Below, piece by piece: positions 7,945 through 20,092 of a stretch of DNA of 36,358 nt; the stretch's first letter is position 1, and each line of letters starts with the position of its first letter. The notes below the pieces were generated by a model, which was not told the DNA's origin, ran no database searches, and saw nothing but the letters and a program-made list of their open reading frames with translations. The stretch covers positions 1-36,358 of the forward strand of contig PAAJ01000005.1 of the NCBI GenBank assembly GCA_002702575.1, written 5' to 3'. The position numbers and the translations under genes are program-made. Source of the DNA: Phycisphaerae bacterium. Lineage in GTDB: Bacteria > Planctomycetota > Phycisphaerae > Phycisphaerales > SM1A02.

Positions 7945-9150
7945 TCAGGCGCTGGCTGTCGAACATTCGACAGCAGCCTTGAGTTGTGAAACCTGATCGG
8001 TTCGTTCCCATGAGAAGGTGCCGGGTCCGCATTCGTCGGCCTTGCGACCGAAGTGACCGTGTGCCGCTGTCGGACCATAGATCGGTTTCAGGAGGTCCAG
8101 AGTGGTGATGATGCCCTTGGGGGTCAGTTTGAAGACCTCTCCGACCGCGGATGCAATTGTCGTTTCGTCAACCTTCGCGGTCCCCATGCAGTCGACCAGG
8201 ATGGAGGTCGGCTCCGGTACGCCGATGGCGTAGGAAAGCTGGACTTCGCAGACGTCGGCGAGTTCAGCGGCCACGATGTTCTTTGCGATGTAGCGTGCCA
8301 TGTAGGCACCGCTGCGATCGACCTTGCTGGGATCCTTGCCGGAGAAGGCTCCGCCACCATGGCGACCACGGCCACCATACGTGTCGACGATGATCTTGCG
8401 ACCGGTCAATCCGCAGTCTCCAAGAGGTCCACCGACCTCGAACTTGCCTGTCGGATTCACGTGGACCGTGATGTCATCATTCCACCACTCGCCCAGAACG
8501 GGTTTGATGATGTGTTTGACGACTTCGTCATGGAGGGCGTCCTGGCGTTCATTCCATTCCGGGCCGTGCTGTGTCGAGAGCACTACCGTGTCGATCGACT
8601 TCGGTTCATTGCCGTGGTACTGGACTGTGACCTGAGACTTCGCATCCGGTCGAAGATGGGGGACGGCATCATTGCGACGGATCTCGGCATGCTTTTCCAC
8701 GAGTCTGTGAGAGAGCTCGATGGCAAGCGGCATCAGATTATCCGTGTCGCGACACGCATAGCCGAACATGATTCCCTGATCACCGGCGCCCTGTTCCGTA
8801 TGCAGGCCTTTGCCCTCGGTGACGCCCTGTGAGATATCCGGGGACTGCTTGTCGAGGGATACCAGAACGGCACACGAGTCCGCATCGAATCCCATTGCGG
8901 CATCGGTATAGCCGATGTCTCGAACCGTCTTGCGGACGACACTCGGAATATCAACGTAGCCACTGCAGGTCACTTCTCCGGCAATCACGGCCATACCGGT
9001 GGTCACCATGGTTTCACAGGCAACTCGAGCAGTGGAATCCTCTGCAAGCATGGCATCGAGGATGGCATCGGAAATCTGATCCGCCATCTTGTCTGGATGC
9101 CCCATGGAGACGGATTCGGAAGTGAACAGATAGCTTCGATCAGTGGTCAT
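7945..9150 (-). CDS. metK: S-adenosylmethionine synthetase
   Basis: Makes S-adenosylmethionine from methionine and ATP. The 401-aa product starts [21 protein letters not shown] and shows the standard signatures: [13 protein letters not shown] near residue 20, [12 protein letters not shown] near 120, and the glycine-rich [19 protein letters not shown] near 265. I chose ATG at 9150, 62 codons inside the longest frame, because AGGA stands about 11 bp upstream and the family starts here; the upstream part is unlike MetK. A good promoter (complement of 9197-9225) lies about 47 bp before the start. No SAM riboswitch fold was recognised in the short leader. The gene precedes the RsmB-like methyltransferase by 10 bp. 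Confidence 0.97.
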   Translation of the reverse strand: MTTDRSYLFTSESVSMGHPDKMADQISDAILDAMLAEDSTARVACETMVTTGMAVIAGEVTCSGYVDIPSVVRKTVRDIGYTDAAMGFDADSCAVLVSLDKQSPDISQGVTEGKGLHTEQGAGDQGIMFGYACRDTDNLMPLAIELSHRLVEKHAEIRRNDAVPHLRPDAKSQVTVQYHGNEPKSIDTVVLSTQHGPEWNERQDALHDEVVKHIIKPVLGEWWNDDITVHVNPTGKFEVGGPLGDCGLTGRKIIVDTYGGRGRHGGGAFSGKDPSKVDRSGAYMARYIAKNIVAAELADVCEVQLSYAIGVPEPTSILVDCMGTAKVDETTIASAVGEVFKLTPKGIITTLDLLKPIYGPTAAHGHFGRKADECGPGTFSWERTDQVSQLKAAVECSTASA

Positions 9151-9196
9151 TTGTAGTGTTTCCTGGGACCTGTTGAGGCGTGTCGAACAAGGCTGA

Positions 9197-9225
9197 ATTG
9201 TAGTCCTTGAGGGCCTGATCAACAA
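9197..9225 (-). promoter_or_regulatory. Candidate sigma-70 promoter of metK
   Basis: On the minus strand TTGTTG (complement of 9220-9225) and TACAAT (complement of 9197-9202) are separated by exactly 17 bp. The predicted start of transcription is near 9190, giving a leader of about 40 nt that contains an AGGAAA ribosome binding site. This is the most canonical promoter seen in the window. Confidence 0.6.
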
Positions 9226-9311
9226 TCCGGGAGGACCTTGATCCAATCCGCTTCTCTGCAGGCCATGCGGAGTACCATGTGATGTGCCCGGAACCCGAAT
9301 CGGAGTGCGCC

Positions 9312-9767
9312 ATGGATGTGCAGATGGAATTGTCACGGATCTTCATTCGTGAGTTGGAGGATCTTCAGATCATCGAGCTCACCGAAGTTGAGGGAGATCG
9401 TGCTTTTCCGATCGTTGTGGGGATCAATGAGGCGTTCGCCATCGAACGGCGTTTGAAAGGTGTTCCGGTACCACGTCCCCAGACTCATGAACTGCTGGAC
9501 AACATCATGCAGTCGCTGGGAGGGACGCTCGAGAGAATTCTGATCCACGAGCTCAGTGAAGGGACGTTCTACGCCATGCTCTGCATCCGTCAGAACGATC
9601 AGGAAATCCAGGTCGATTCGAGGCCATCGGACGCCATTGCCATCGGGGTCGCCACCGGTGTCCCCATTCTCGTCAGTGAACATGTTCTTGAGCAGATTGA
9701 AAAGGATGGTTCGTTACCACCCGATTTCGAACTGCCGGATGAGGATGAAGACTCTTCACAATGGTGA
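9312..9767 (+). CDS. Bifunctional nuclease family protein (BFN/DUF151)
   Basis: A 151-aa protein of the BFN domain family. The start [17 protein letters not shown] is supported by GGAG at 9302-9305, 6 bp upstream; a frame open from 9279 would add 11 residues. The domain signature is visible as [19 protein letters not shown] near residue 35, RPQTHELL near 60, and the strongly conserved [19 protein letters not shown] near 105-123. The C-terminus is acidic. Some family members are reported to have RNase and DNase activity, but the cellular role in bacteria is poorly defined. The stop overlaps the TruD start region (TGATG at 9765-9769), so the two are probably translated together. Confidence 0.9.
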   Translation: MDVQMELSRIFIRELEDLQIIELTEVEGDRAFPIVVGINEAFAIERRLKGVPVPRPQTHELLDNIMQSLGGTLERILIHELSEGTFYAMLCIRQNDQEIQVDSRPSDAIAIGVATGVPILVSEHVLEQIEKDGSLPPDFELPDEDEDSSQW

Positions 9768-11071
9768 TGGATGATCCAGCATGTGACAGTGGGCCGCGGA
9801 TCCTGCCCGATCCTCGACTGCAGGCGACCGTTACCGACGAGCAGGGCATCGGCGGTCGTTTTCGTGTCCACGATGACGAGTTCCTGGTCGACGAACTTCC
9901 GCTCTTCGAACCCTCGGGCAAGGGCGAGCACATCTACATCCGTGTGCAGAAGGAAGGGATTTCGCACCGCGACATGATCGGACGACTCTGCCGTGCCTTC
10001 GACTTGCCTGAATCCGCCATCGGATATGCCGGCATGAAGGATCGAAGAGCGGTCACGCAGCAGACGGTCTCTGTGCATACGGATCGCAAGAACCTGCCGG
10101 ACCTCGAGTCCATCGGTCTGCAGGTCCTCTGGGCCGATCGCCATGACCACAAGTTGCGAAAGGGGCAGCTCGAAGGGAACCGCTTCTCCATCAGAATCCG
10201 TGATGTTGATCCACTCGATGCGCCACGAGCCTGGACCGTATTGAATGCAATTGCATTGGGTGGTCTTCCCAATGCCTACATGAGTCAGCGGTTCGGATAT
10301 CGATTGAACAACCATCGTCTGGGAGCAGCCTGGCTGGAATCCCGATGGAGTGATCTGCTCGATGAGTGGCTGGGCACCCGTGGCAGCCCATTTCCATCCT
10401 CTGAAAGTGGCGTGCGAACCGATTACGACAATGGTCGATATCAGCAATGCATCAATGACAGCAGCCGTGAATGGTGGGCGGAACGTGCCGCCCTCCAGGC
10501 ATTGGCCGAGGGTGCATCGCCGGCCAGAGCCTGCAGTGCAGTCCCATCGGTCATTCGATCGCTCTGGATCGATGCTGCCCAGGCCGCCATCTTCAACCGG
10601 TTGCTCTCCTGCCGGATGCGTGCAGGCACCATGGAGCATCTTGTGGAAGGTGACATCGCCTGGAACCATGGTCGCGGTCGATGGTTCCGAATCGAAGGTT
10701 CCGACATGACCGCCGAGGACCGCGCGCGGGCGCTTCAGGCCATCGAGGTGTCTCCAACCGGTCCACTGCCCGGTCGTCGCATGCCGACACCTGGGAAGCA
10801 GATTGACGAGCTCGAGCGTCAGGCCGCCATCGAGGCCGGGATCGATTGGGACAAGATGATCGAAGGCGGCGGTTCTCGTCGAGGTGGTCGCCGACCACTG
10901 CGTGTGCCGGTCACCAATCACGGACTGGACGCGGGAACGGACCAGCGTGGCAACTACATCCGAGTTGCGTTCGAGCTTCCAAAGGGTGCCTATGCGACCG
11001 GAGTTCTGGCAGAGATCATGGGCGCGAATGCTGTCGAAGAGCGAGGATGGTTGTCAACGTCACAAGGGTGA
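9761..11071 (+). CDS. truD: tRNA pseudouridine(13) synthase TruD
   Basis: Isomerises U13 in the D-loop of certain tRNAs to pseudouridine. The 436-aa protein contains the TruD signature GYAGMKDRRAVTQQ (catalytic Asp in KDRRA) near residue 90, preceded by FRVHDDEFLVDELP and EHIYIRVQKEG, and the motif GGLPNAYMSQRFGYR near residue 166, equivalent to the family's GxPNxxGxQRFG. The TRUD insertion domain follows, and the C-terminus has the usual RGNYIRVAFELPKGAYAT segment. The first ATG (9761) overlaps the BFN gene by 7 bp; a second ATG at 9767 overlaps only the last base of the stop and is equally likely. It converges on tadA with an 8-bp gap. Confidence 0.93.
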   Translation: MVMDDPACDSGPRILPDPRLQATVTDEQGIGGRFRVHDDEFLVDELPLFEPSGKGEHIYIRVQKEGISHRDMIGRLCRAFDLPESAIGYAGMKDRRAVTQQTVSVHTDRKNLPDLESIGLQVLWADRHDHKLRKGQLEGNRFSIRIRDVDPLDAPRAWTVLNAIALGGLPNAYMSQRFGYRLNNHRLGAAWLESRWSDLLDEWLGTRGSPFPSSESGVRTDYDNGRYQQCINDSSREWWAERAALQALAEGASPARACSAVPSVIRSLWIDAAQAAIFNRLLSCRMRAGTMEHLVEGDIAWNHGRGRWFRIEGSDMTAEDRARALQAIEVSPTGPLPGRRMPTPGKQIDELERQAAIEAGIDWDKMIEGGGSRRGGRRPLRVPVTNHGLDAGTDQRGNYIRVAFELPKGAYATGVLAEIMGANAVEERGWLSTSQG

Positions 11072-11079
11072 GCATCTGC

Positions 11080-11562
11080 TCAGCGTCTTGAGGCGAAGAA
11101 ATCCTGAAGCAGTTTGACGCAGGCTTCCGTACGAACACCACCAATGACTTCAAGACGATGATTGAGTCGTTCATCAGTCGGGATACCGTAGAGTGATCTG
11201 CAGGCACCCGCCTTCGGATCGTCGGCGCCATAGACGAGTCGTTGGATCCTCGCATTCACGAGTGCGCCCGCGCACATCGGGCACGGCTCGAGCGTGACCG
11301 CCATTGAAAGCCCGTTCAGTCTCCACTGCCCGAGTTCCTCGCCAGCCTTTCGAATGGCGATGATCTCGGCATGCGCCGAGGCATCATGGTTCGTCTCCCG
11401 GAGATTCCAGCCTTCGGCGATGCACCGGTTCCCGTCGTAGATGACGGCTGCAATGGGAACCTCCCCGGCATCACCGGCCTGTCTGGCCAGCTCGATCGCC
11501 CGATCCATCATGACAAGGTCGATCTCGCTCGGTTCTCCCTGGGTGTCGGACTGAGGCATCAC
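11080..11562 (-). CDS. tadA: tRNA(adenine-34) deaminase TadA
   Basis: Converts the wobble A34 of tRNA-Arg(ACG) to inosine. The 160-aa protein has the zinc deaminase core: HAEIIAI (zinc His and catalytic Glu) near residue 70 and LEPCPMCAGALVNARI (two zinc Cys) near 100, followed by YGADDPKAGACRSLY, typical of TadA. Length is normal. An N-terminal extension of about 15 residues (MMPQSDTQGEPSE) is not conserved in the family. Its start overlaps the tatC stop by 4 bp (11559-11562), so translation is probably coupled to tatC. Confidence 0.95.
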   Translation of the reverse strand: MMPQSDTQGEPSEIDLVMMDRAIELARQAGDAGEVPIAAVIYDGNRCIAEGWNLRETNHDASAHAEIIAIRKAGEELGQWRLNGLSMAVTLEPCPMCAGALVNARIQRLVYGADDPKAGACRSLYGIPTDERLNHRLEVIGGVRTEACVKLLQDFFASRR

Positions 11563-12551
11563 GTGGATTCCGGATCCAGATCACGTCCACCGACTCTGGA
11601 AGCAGGCAGGAGCTTCAACAGGAGAATCCCCAGCTCGTAGAGGAGATACAGGGGGATCAGCATGATGAACATCGAGATCACATCAGCCGGTGTCGTCAAC
11701 GCGGCCAGGACCGCACAAGCGAGCAATGCATATTTTCGCTGTTTCTCGAGCCATTCCGGAGTGGCGATTCCGATCCATCCCAGCAGCAGAATCACCAGAG
11801 GCATCTGGAAGGCGATCGTGATTCCGAGCAGGAGCAGCAGGACGAAGTTGATGAATGAGGTCAGTTGGAACACCTGGGAGACCACCGCATCTCCCTGCAA
11901 AGGCACGCTCAGGATCTGCAGTTGATCCGCGACTCCGGATCCGACAGCCATTCGGAGCGTGGAGGTCGTTGGATCAATCCAGGCTTGTCCAAGTTGAACG
12001 GCTTCAGGGGCTGTTTCCATCACTGGAATCGTGGCGGTGCCCTGGACCATCGCATCCGGCTGGATCATCGGGATCAGTTCCGGGGTGACACCGACGCCGC
12101 TGGTGAGTGACATCAGTACATGAAGCATGATCGGCAACATGATCAGGTACATGATCGTCAGGCCGGCGATTGTGAGGATCACGGATCCGGGAAAGAGGAT
12201 GTGAATGTAGCGCCGTTCGTTCGGGTAGAGACCCGGGGCGATGAACAGCCAGATCTGCATGATGATCCAGGGAACGGAGACGACGATGGCGAAGATCAGG
12301 CTGAGCTTGATCTTCATCAGCAGAAACTCAGGTGGGCTGAGCACCTGGACCTGCTGGGGATATCCGTTCCTCGCCTGCACATTGAGCAGAGGTTCCAGAA
12401 GCACTTCCACGAGACCGTCACTGAACATGAACAGCACGAGTGCCAGCGGTATGGGGACGATCAGGGCCAGAATGAGCCGCTTGCGCAGATCCTCAAGGTG
12501 ATCACCAAGAGGCATCGTGTAGGTCTTTGGATCGTGGGGAAGATCAAACAT
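11559..12551 (-). CDS. tatC: Sec-independent protein translocase TatC, with an enlarged periplasmic loop
   Basis: Core receptor of the twin-arginine pathway, which exports folded proteins. The N-terminus MPLGDHLEDLRKRLI carries the conserved HLxELRxR element. Hydrophobic helices are seen near residues 25-47, 85-105, 125-150, 225-250 and two more after 265. At 330 aa it is about 75 residues longer than common TatC; the extra sequence lies near residues 150-220, between the third and fourth helix, and is predicted to be periplasmic. The start at 12551 lacks a clear Shine-Dalgarno; an inner ATG (MPLGD) is possible. tadA follows with a 4-bp overlap. No tatA/tatB is in the window. A possible client, the amidase lipoprotein at 18596, carries an SRRFFV signal. 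Confidence 0.93.
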   Translation of the reverse strand: MFDLPHDPKTYTMPLGDHLEDLRKRLILALIVPIPLALVLFMFSDGLVEVLLEPLLNVQARNGYPQQVQVLSPPEFLLMKIKLSLIFAIVVSVPWIIMQIWLFIAPGLYPNERRYIHILFPGSVILTIAGLTIMYLIMLPIMLHVLMSLTSGVGVTPELIPMIQPDAMVQGTATIPVMETAPEAVQLGQAWIDPTTSTLRMAVGSGVADQLQILSVPLQGDAVVSQVFQLTSFINFVLLLLLGITIAFQMPLVILLLGWIGIATPEWLEKQRKYALLACAVLAALTTPADVISMFIMLIPLYLLYELGILLLKLLPASRVGGRDLDPEST

Positions 12552-12600
12552 GTCTGCTTCACGCCATCGTACCCGGGTGATGCAGGTATGGATGGCTCTC

Positions 12601-12606
12601 TATACT
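12601..12606 (+). promoter_or_regulatory. Candidate -10 box TATACT upstream of the DnaJ-like gene
   Basis: TATACT lies 29 bp before the ATG at 12636. No TTGACA-like -35 is apparent at the standard spacing. Confidence 0.4.
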
Positions 12607-12635
12607 GCGTGCCCCGGAAACCCGTTGGGAGCAGG

Positions 12636-13571
12636 ATGACCATGGCTGCCGAAAAGGACTATTACGACATACTCGGCGTGGCTCGATCCGCAACGGATGA
12701 CGAGATTCGGACCGCCTTCCGGAAACTCGCCAGGCGATACCACCCCGATGTCAGTGAGGAGTCGGATGCGGAGGAGCGGTTTGCCGAAGCCCAGGAGGCC
12801 TATGCGGTCCTGTCCGATTCTGAGAAACGCACGGCCTACGACCGTTTCGGCCGTTCAGGCGTCGGTCAGTCATCCGGAGGTCCCGGCCAGGGTGGCTGGC
12901 AGTACAGATCAGGCGGAGGTGCGCAGGTCGATCCGGCTGATTTCCAGGACATCTTCGAGGAGATGTTCGGCGGGGGTGGTGGCGGCTCACCGTTTTCCGG
13001 CGGTGGTTCCCGTACACAGCGACCTCGCAAGGGCAGCGATGTTTCCCGCAGCATCACGGTGACGTTTCTCACGGCAGCACTGGGTGGCGATGAGCACATC
13101 AAGCTCGATGATGGGACCGAGGTCTCCCTTCGCATTCCGGCGGGAATCGATGACGGTGGCCGACTTCGTGTTCGGGACAAGGGTGAACCCGGTGCAGCCG
13201 GCGGCCCGCGTGGTGATCTGATCGTGACCGTCCGGGTCGGCAAGCATCCGATCTTCACGAGGTCCGGTCTCGACATCATGCTGGATGTTCCGTTGACGGC
13301 TGTCGAAGCCATGCGAGGAACATCCATTTCCGTACCGCTTCTGGACGGCTCCGTCGACCTGCGAATTCCAAGTGGTTCCTCGAGTGGCCGCAAGCTCAGG
13401 ATTGCCGGCAAGGGGATCCAAAACGCTTCCGGAAAGCAGGGCGATTTCTTCGCCATCATCCAGATCAAGGTGCCCCAGAGCGACTCGCTGAGCACGGAAG
13501 GTCAGGAAGCCCTTGATCTCCTTGAGCGGGAACTGCCGGACCCTCGTGAGGGGCTGGATGGGTTCTCCTGA
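12636..13571 (+). CDS. DnaJ-class co-chaperone without zinc-finger domain (CbpA-like)
   Basis: Stimulates an Hsp70 (DnaK) ATPase and presents substrates. The 311-aa protein has an N-terminal J domain (KDYYDILGVARSATDDEI, then the essential HPD in RRYHPDVSEES near residue 35), a long Gly-rich G/F region near 75-125, and two C-terminal beta-sandwich substrate-binding domains (GSDVSRSITVTF, LRIPAGIDDGGRLRVRDKG). There are no CxxCxGxG repeats, so it is the class II type (CbpA/DnaJ2) rather than DnaJ proper. The start is ATG 12636 or 12642; GGAG at 12628-12631 fits the second with a 10-bp gap. No dnaK or grpE is nearby. Confidence 0.93.
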   Translation: MTMAAEKDYYDILGVARSATDDEIRTAFRKLARRYHPDVSEESDAEERFAEAQEAYAVLSDSEKRTAYDRFGRSGVGQSSGGPGQGGWQYRSGGGAQVDPADFQDIFEEMFGGGGGGSPFSGGGSRTQRPRKGSDVSRSITVTFLTAALGGDEHIKLDDGTEVSLRIPAGIDDGGRLRVRDKGEPGAAGGPRGDLIVTVRVGKHPIFTRSGLDIMLDVPLTAVEAMRGTSISVPLLDGSVDLRIPSGSSSGRKLRIAGKGIQNASGKQGDFFAIIQIKVPQSDSLSTEGQEALDLLERELPDPREGLDGFS

Positions 13572-13674
13572 CCGCTTTGGGCCGTTGGGTTTGAATCCTC
13601 GTGCAGCAGTTGGGACAATTCCGCCCGCGGATCCACACCGGATCATCCGAATCCTGACCTTGGCTGAATGAATC

Positions 13675-15101
13675 ATGCTGCGAGAACGTCACCACATCTT
13701 CCTTGGACTCTTCGTCGCCAGTGATGCCGTCATCGTGACTGCGGCGACCTGGGGTGCCTGGTGGCTCCGGTTCCGACTGCTGGAGGGGTTCAAGCCATAC
13801 GGAGATCTGGTGGATTCCACCATGATTCCATTCTGGTCGGCCGCACCGGTTCTCATGGCGGTCGCCAGCATCATGAGGCTGTACAAGCCTCGTCGCGACG
13901 AGCACTTCCTCAGAGAGTTCAAGGCGATTCTCCGCACGGTGATCGTCGGTGCCATTTCCCTGGTCACGGTGCTCACGCTGTTCCGAAACGAGCTCACACG
14001 GGGAATCGTCCTCAACAACATGCAGTTCGTTCTGTGGACCGGATTGGTCCTCATCGGAATGACGCTCAACCACTACATCATTCGACGCGTCCTGCGGTGG
14101 GCCAGAAGACGCGGTTTGAACATCCGCCAGGTCGCCATCATCGGTACCGGACCGACCGGACAGCAGATCTTCCGGACACTCCAGTCCAACAGCTGGACTG
14201 GTATCCAACCCGCCTTCTTCATCAGTCATGAAGCGGGCAGTCCACCCGAGTCACTCGATGGTGTTCCCGTACGAGGTGGACTGGATGATCTCGAAGCGGT
14301 CCTGCAGTCCGAATCACCCTCGGGTGTCTTCATCGCATTGCCGAACAACATGGCTTCCCGCATCGAGGAATTGATGCAGGTTCTCGGCAACTATCCCGTC
14401 GATGTCCGGGTCGTACCGGACATGACATTCCGTTTCATCATGAACATGAAGACGACCGATCTGGATGGTGTTCCGATTCTGTCGGTTCGCGAATCGCCCT
14501 TGAATGGGTGGGGCGGTCTTCTCAAGAGAGCCATCGATCTCGTCGGCGCCATCATCGCGATCATTCTGTTTTCCATTCCGATGCTGGTCGCCGCGCTGCT
14601 GATCAGATGTTCCAGTTCCGGTCCGATCTTCTTCAGACAACGCAGGCATACGGCCAATGGTCGGGAGTTTTCCATCCTGAAGTTCAGGACGATGACGGAG
14701 CTGACTGCGGATGAAGCACGCGAAGAGGAGGCGTCCGATCGGTGGCAGCGTGGTGATGTCTCCAGAGTGACCGGCATCGGCAGGCTTCTGAGGCGGACGA
14801 GCCTCGATGAGCTGCCGCAGTTGTTCAATGTGCTGCGAGGAGAGATGTCCCTGGTCGGTCCAAGGCCTCTGGCAGCCGGCGAGGTGGCGGACGCGCGGGG
14901 CTCCTGGCAGGGGTTCATGCTGCGTCAGAATGTTCGATCGGGCATCACTGGCTGGGCGCAGGTGCACGGCCTTCGAGGTGAAGCCAGCAATCGTGTTCGA
15001 ATGCTCTACGACATCCACTACATCCGGAACTGGTCCGTCTGGTTCGATTTCTGGATCATCCTGTTGACGATCCGACGCATCTTCCGGGATTCCAGCGCCG
15101 A

Positions 15102-15105
<4 letters not shown>
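13675..15105 (+). CDS. Polyprenyl-phosphate sugar phosphotransferase (WcaJ/WbaP family)
   Basis: Predicted to load the first sugar-1-phosphate onto undecaprenyl phosphate and so start synthesis of an exopolysaccharide or O-antigen repeat. The 476-aa protein has about four N-terminal hydrophobic helices (residues 8-125), a Rossmann-like CoA-binding-3 domain ([15 protein letters not shown] near 158), one further membrane segment near 285-312, and the catalytic bacterial sugar transferase domain: [35 protein letters not shown] near 322, [23 protein letters not shown] near 378-400, and [13 protein letters not shown] near 423. The glycosyltransferases of a cluster are not adjacent. Its stop overlaps the queC start by 4 bp (ATGA). 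Confidence 0.93.
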
Positions 15106-18393
<3,288 letters not shown>

Positions 18394-18520
18394 GCTTGAG
18401 GAGGCGTGGTTCAGGCCATTTCAGGCCTTCATCCACAGTTGTTTCCGGACGGTTTTCGACACCCGTTTCGACCCGAACAGGCCACCCCTTGAAACCGCCG
18501 GAAATGGCCATGAACCGGGG

Positions 18521-18526
18521 TATACT
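18521..18526 (+). promoter_or_regulatory. Candidate -10 box TATACT for the amidase gene
   Basis: TATACT stands 69 bp before the ATG at 18596. TTGAAA occurs upstream at 18489-18494 but with a 26-bp spacer, too long for a standard pair. Confidence 0.35.
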
Positions 18527-18595
18527 TCAGCCCAGCCGATGCTGGAGTCGATAAAGCCTCCGGGTGTGGACCAGCATGAGGAGCGGCAGCACAAC

Positions 18596-19327
18596 ATGGA
18601 CAGCCTGAACGGAACACCGACCCCTGAACCGCGAGACGAGCCGAAGTCGAGCCGTCGCTTCTTCGTCCTGGCGGGGTCCCTGTTTCTGGCCGGTTGTGCC
18701 ACCCGTTCGAAGACCGTCGTCTCGTCTCTCCCGGATCCCTGGTGGACCCCGACGACGATGCCGGATCCCAAGGCATCCAAGCCCAAGTCACCAGCCGTGG
18801 CCGCGGTTCCACCCACCGGTGTGATCGCCCGTTCCGCCTGGGCAGGGGGGAACCCGGTGCCCAGCAGGATGGATGCGAATCGATCCATCAGCCGAATCAC
18901 GATCCACCATGACGGCATGCAGCCGTTCACGGACACCTCCTACAAGGCGGCTGCCCGAAGACTCGAGTCCATCCGTCGGGCTCATCTCGGGAGAAAGCCA
19001 CAGCGATTCGGTGACATCGGTTACCACTACGCCATCGATCCGGCAGGGAGGATCTGGAGCTGTCGACCCCTGAGCTACCAGGGGGCGCATGTCAAAGGGC
19101 AGAATCCAGGCAACCTCGGCATAGTCGTACTTGGAAACTACGACAAGCAGTCGGTGAATCGCGCACAGCAGGTGGCCTTGGCGGCATTCCTTTCCGCTCA
19201 GTCCCGCCAGTACCGTGTGCCGGTCTCGAGGATCTACACCCACCAGGAAATGTCACCAACGGCCTGTCCGGGACGATCACTCCAGAAGTACATGGTCCAG
19301 GCCCGTCGAAACGGCACCATTGCCTGA
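18596..19327 (+). CDS. N-acetylmuramoyl-L-alanine amidase (Amidase_2/PGRP fold), probable lipoprotein
   Basis: Cleaves the bond between MurNAc and the stem peptide of peptidoglycan, outside the cytoplasm. The 243-aa product begins with a hydrophilic 17-residue stretch, then SSRRFFVLAGSLFLAGC: a twin-arginine-like motif followed by a lipobox with Cys34, suggesting export by Tat and lipidation. The amidase domain covers about residues 80-240, with zinc ligands expected at ITIHHDG, at THQEMSPTACPG (His and Cys), and the motif GYHYAIDPAGRIWSCRP between them. The start is ATG 18596, with GAGGAG at 18578-18583; a longer frame opens at 18539. It shows that this organism modifies peptidoglycan. A role in recycling or cell division cannot be told apart here. 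Confidence 0.9.
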   Translation: MDSLNGTPTPEPRDEPKSSRRFFVLAGSLFLAGCATRSKTVVSSLPDPWWTPTTMPDPKASKPKSPAVAAVPPTGVIARSAWAGGNPVPSRMDANRSISRITIHHDGMQPFTDTSYKAAARRLESIRRAHLGRKPQRFGDIGYHYAIDPAGRIWSCRPLSYQGAHVKGQNPGNLGIVVLGNYDKQSVNRAQQVALAAFLSAQSRQYRVPVSRIYTHQEMSPTACPGRSLQKYMVQARRNGTIA

Positions 19328-19355
19328 TCGAACGGTCGCCGCTCAGGGCCACTGC

Positions 19356-19361
19356 TACACT
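19356..19361 (+). promoter_or_regulatory. -10 box TACACT placed for a leaderless mRNA
   Basis: TACACT ends 8 bp before the ATG at 19370, so transcription starting 7-9 bp downstream of the box would begin at or next to the start codon. There is no clear Shine-Dalgarno. Confidence 0.45.
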
Positions 19362-19369
19362 TTCAGGTG

Positions 19370-20068
19370 ATGGCTGAAAGCGTTCGAGTCAATTTCAATC
19401 TGCCGATTCCGCTGTTTCCACTGCCCGAGGTCGTTCTGCTTCCTCAGAGCGTGGCACCGCTGCATATCTTCGAGCCTCGTTATCGACAGATGGTCGAGCA
19501 CACGCTGGATCGAGCCGGTCAGATCGCCATGGCATGCTTTTCGGGGCAGTCGTGGCAGTCGGGATACGACGAAACGCCGGATCTTCGACCGATCGTCTGT
19601 CTCGGTCAGATCGTGCAGCATGAACGTGTCCACGACGGTTTTCAGATCGTTCTTCATGGCATCTGCCGGGCCCGCATCATGACGATGGTCGAGCCACAGG
19701 GCGACGTTCTCTACCGGGCGGCACATCTTCGTCCGCTTCTGGATGCCGATGCAGAGACGACCGATCTCGACATGGTTCGTTCGGAGCTGGAATCACTCAT
19801 GTGCGATACGGATCTTCAGCGACTCGAGTCGGTGAACATGGTCCTGAAATGCATGGAGTCCCAGCAGATCGATACACCGACTCTGCTTGAGATCATCACG
19901 TCCGCGCTGATCCGCGATGCCGATGCGAAATATGCCATCCTTGCGGAGGCTTCCGTGAATGCACGTGCGGATCTGGTGCGCGAGCAGTTGCTGAGGCTGG
20001 AGCACCTGCTGCTGCTGGCCACTCGACAGCAGCGAGACGATCTCGATTACAACGTCAGCATCAACTGA
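19370..20068 (+). CDS. LON substrate-binding (PUA-like) domain protein
   Basis: A 232-aa protein made only of the N-terminal substrate-binding domain of Lon protease plus a helical tail; the ATPase and protease parts are absent. The signature is clear at the N-terminus: IPLFPLPEVVLLPQSVAPLHIFEPRYRQMVE (shown here in pieces: LFPLPEVVLLPQ and LHIFEPRYRQMV), followed by VCLGQIVQHERVHDGFQIVLHGICRARI, where a full Lon has its GxxGxI...DGxxxVxxxGxxR strands. The C-terminal third is helical (LVREQLLRLEHLLLLATRQQRDD). Stand-alone members are common in bacteria; their function is not settled. ATG 19370 follows a GTG at 19367; a TACACT box 8 bp upstream suggests a leaderless message. It is convergent with the large secreted protein gene. 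Confidence 0.88.
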   Translation: MAESVRVNFNLPIPLFPLPEVVLLPQSVAPLHIFEPRYRQMVEHTLDRAGQIAMACFSGQSWQSGYDETPDLRPIVCLGQIVQHERVHDGFQIVLHGICRARIMTMVEPQGDVLYRAAHLRPLLDADAETTDLDMVRSELESLMCDTDLQRLESVNMVLKCMESQQIDTPTLLEIITSALIRDADAKYAILAEASVNARADLVREQLLRLEHLLLLATRQQRDDLDYNVSIN

Positions 20069-20092
20069 GCAACGAACGACTTCGAGGAACGC

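Noticed and set aside
9151-9196. Possible SAM riboswitch in the metK leader
   Set aside because: The leader is only about 40 nt, too short for known SAM riboswitches, and no conserved core was seen.
9599-10921. Minus-strand frame of 440 codons opposite truD
   Set aside because: No domain pattern; the plus strand encodes the TruD signature in full.
12120-12635. Upstream extension of the DnaJ-like frame (172 extra codons)
   Set aside because: It lies antisense to tatC and is charged low-complexity sequence; the J domain starts at 12642.
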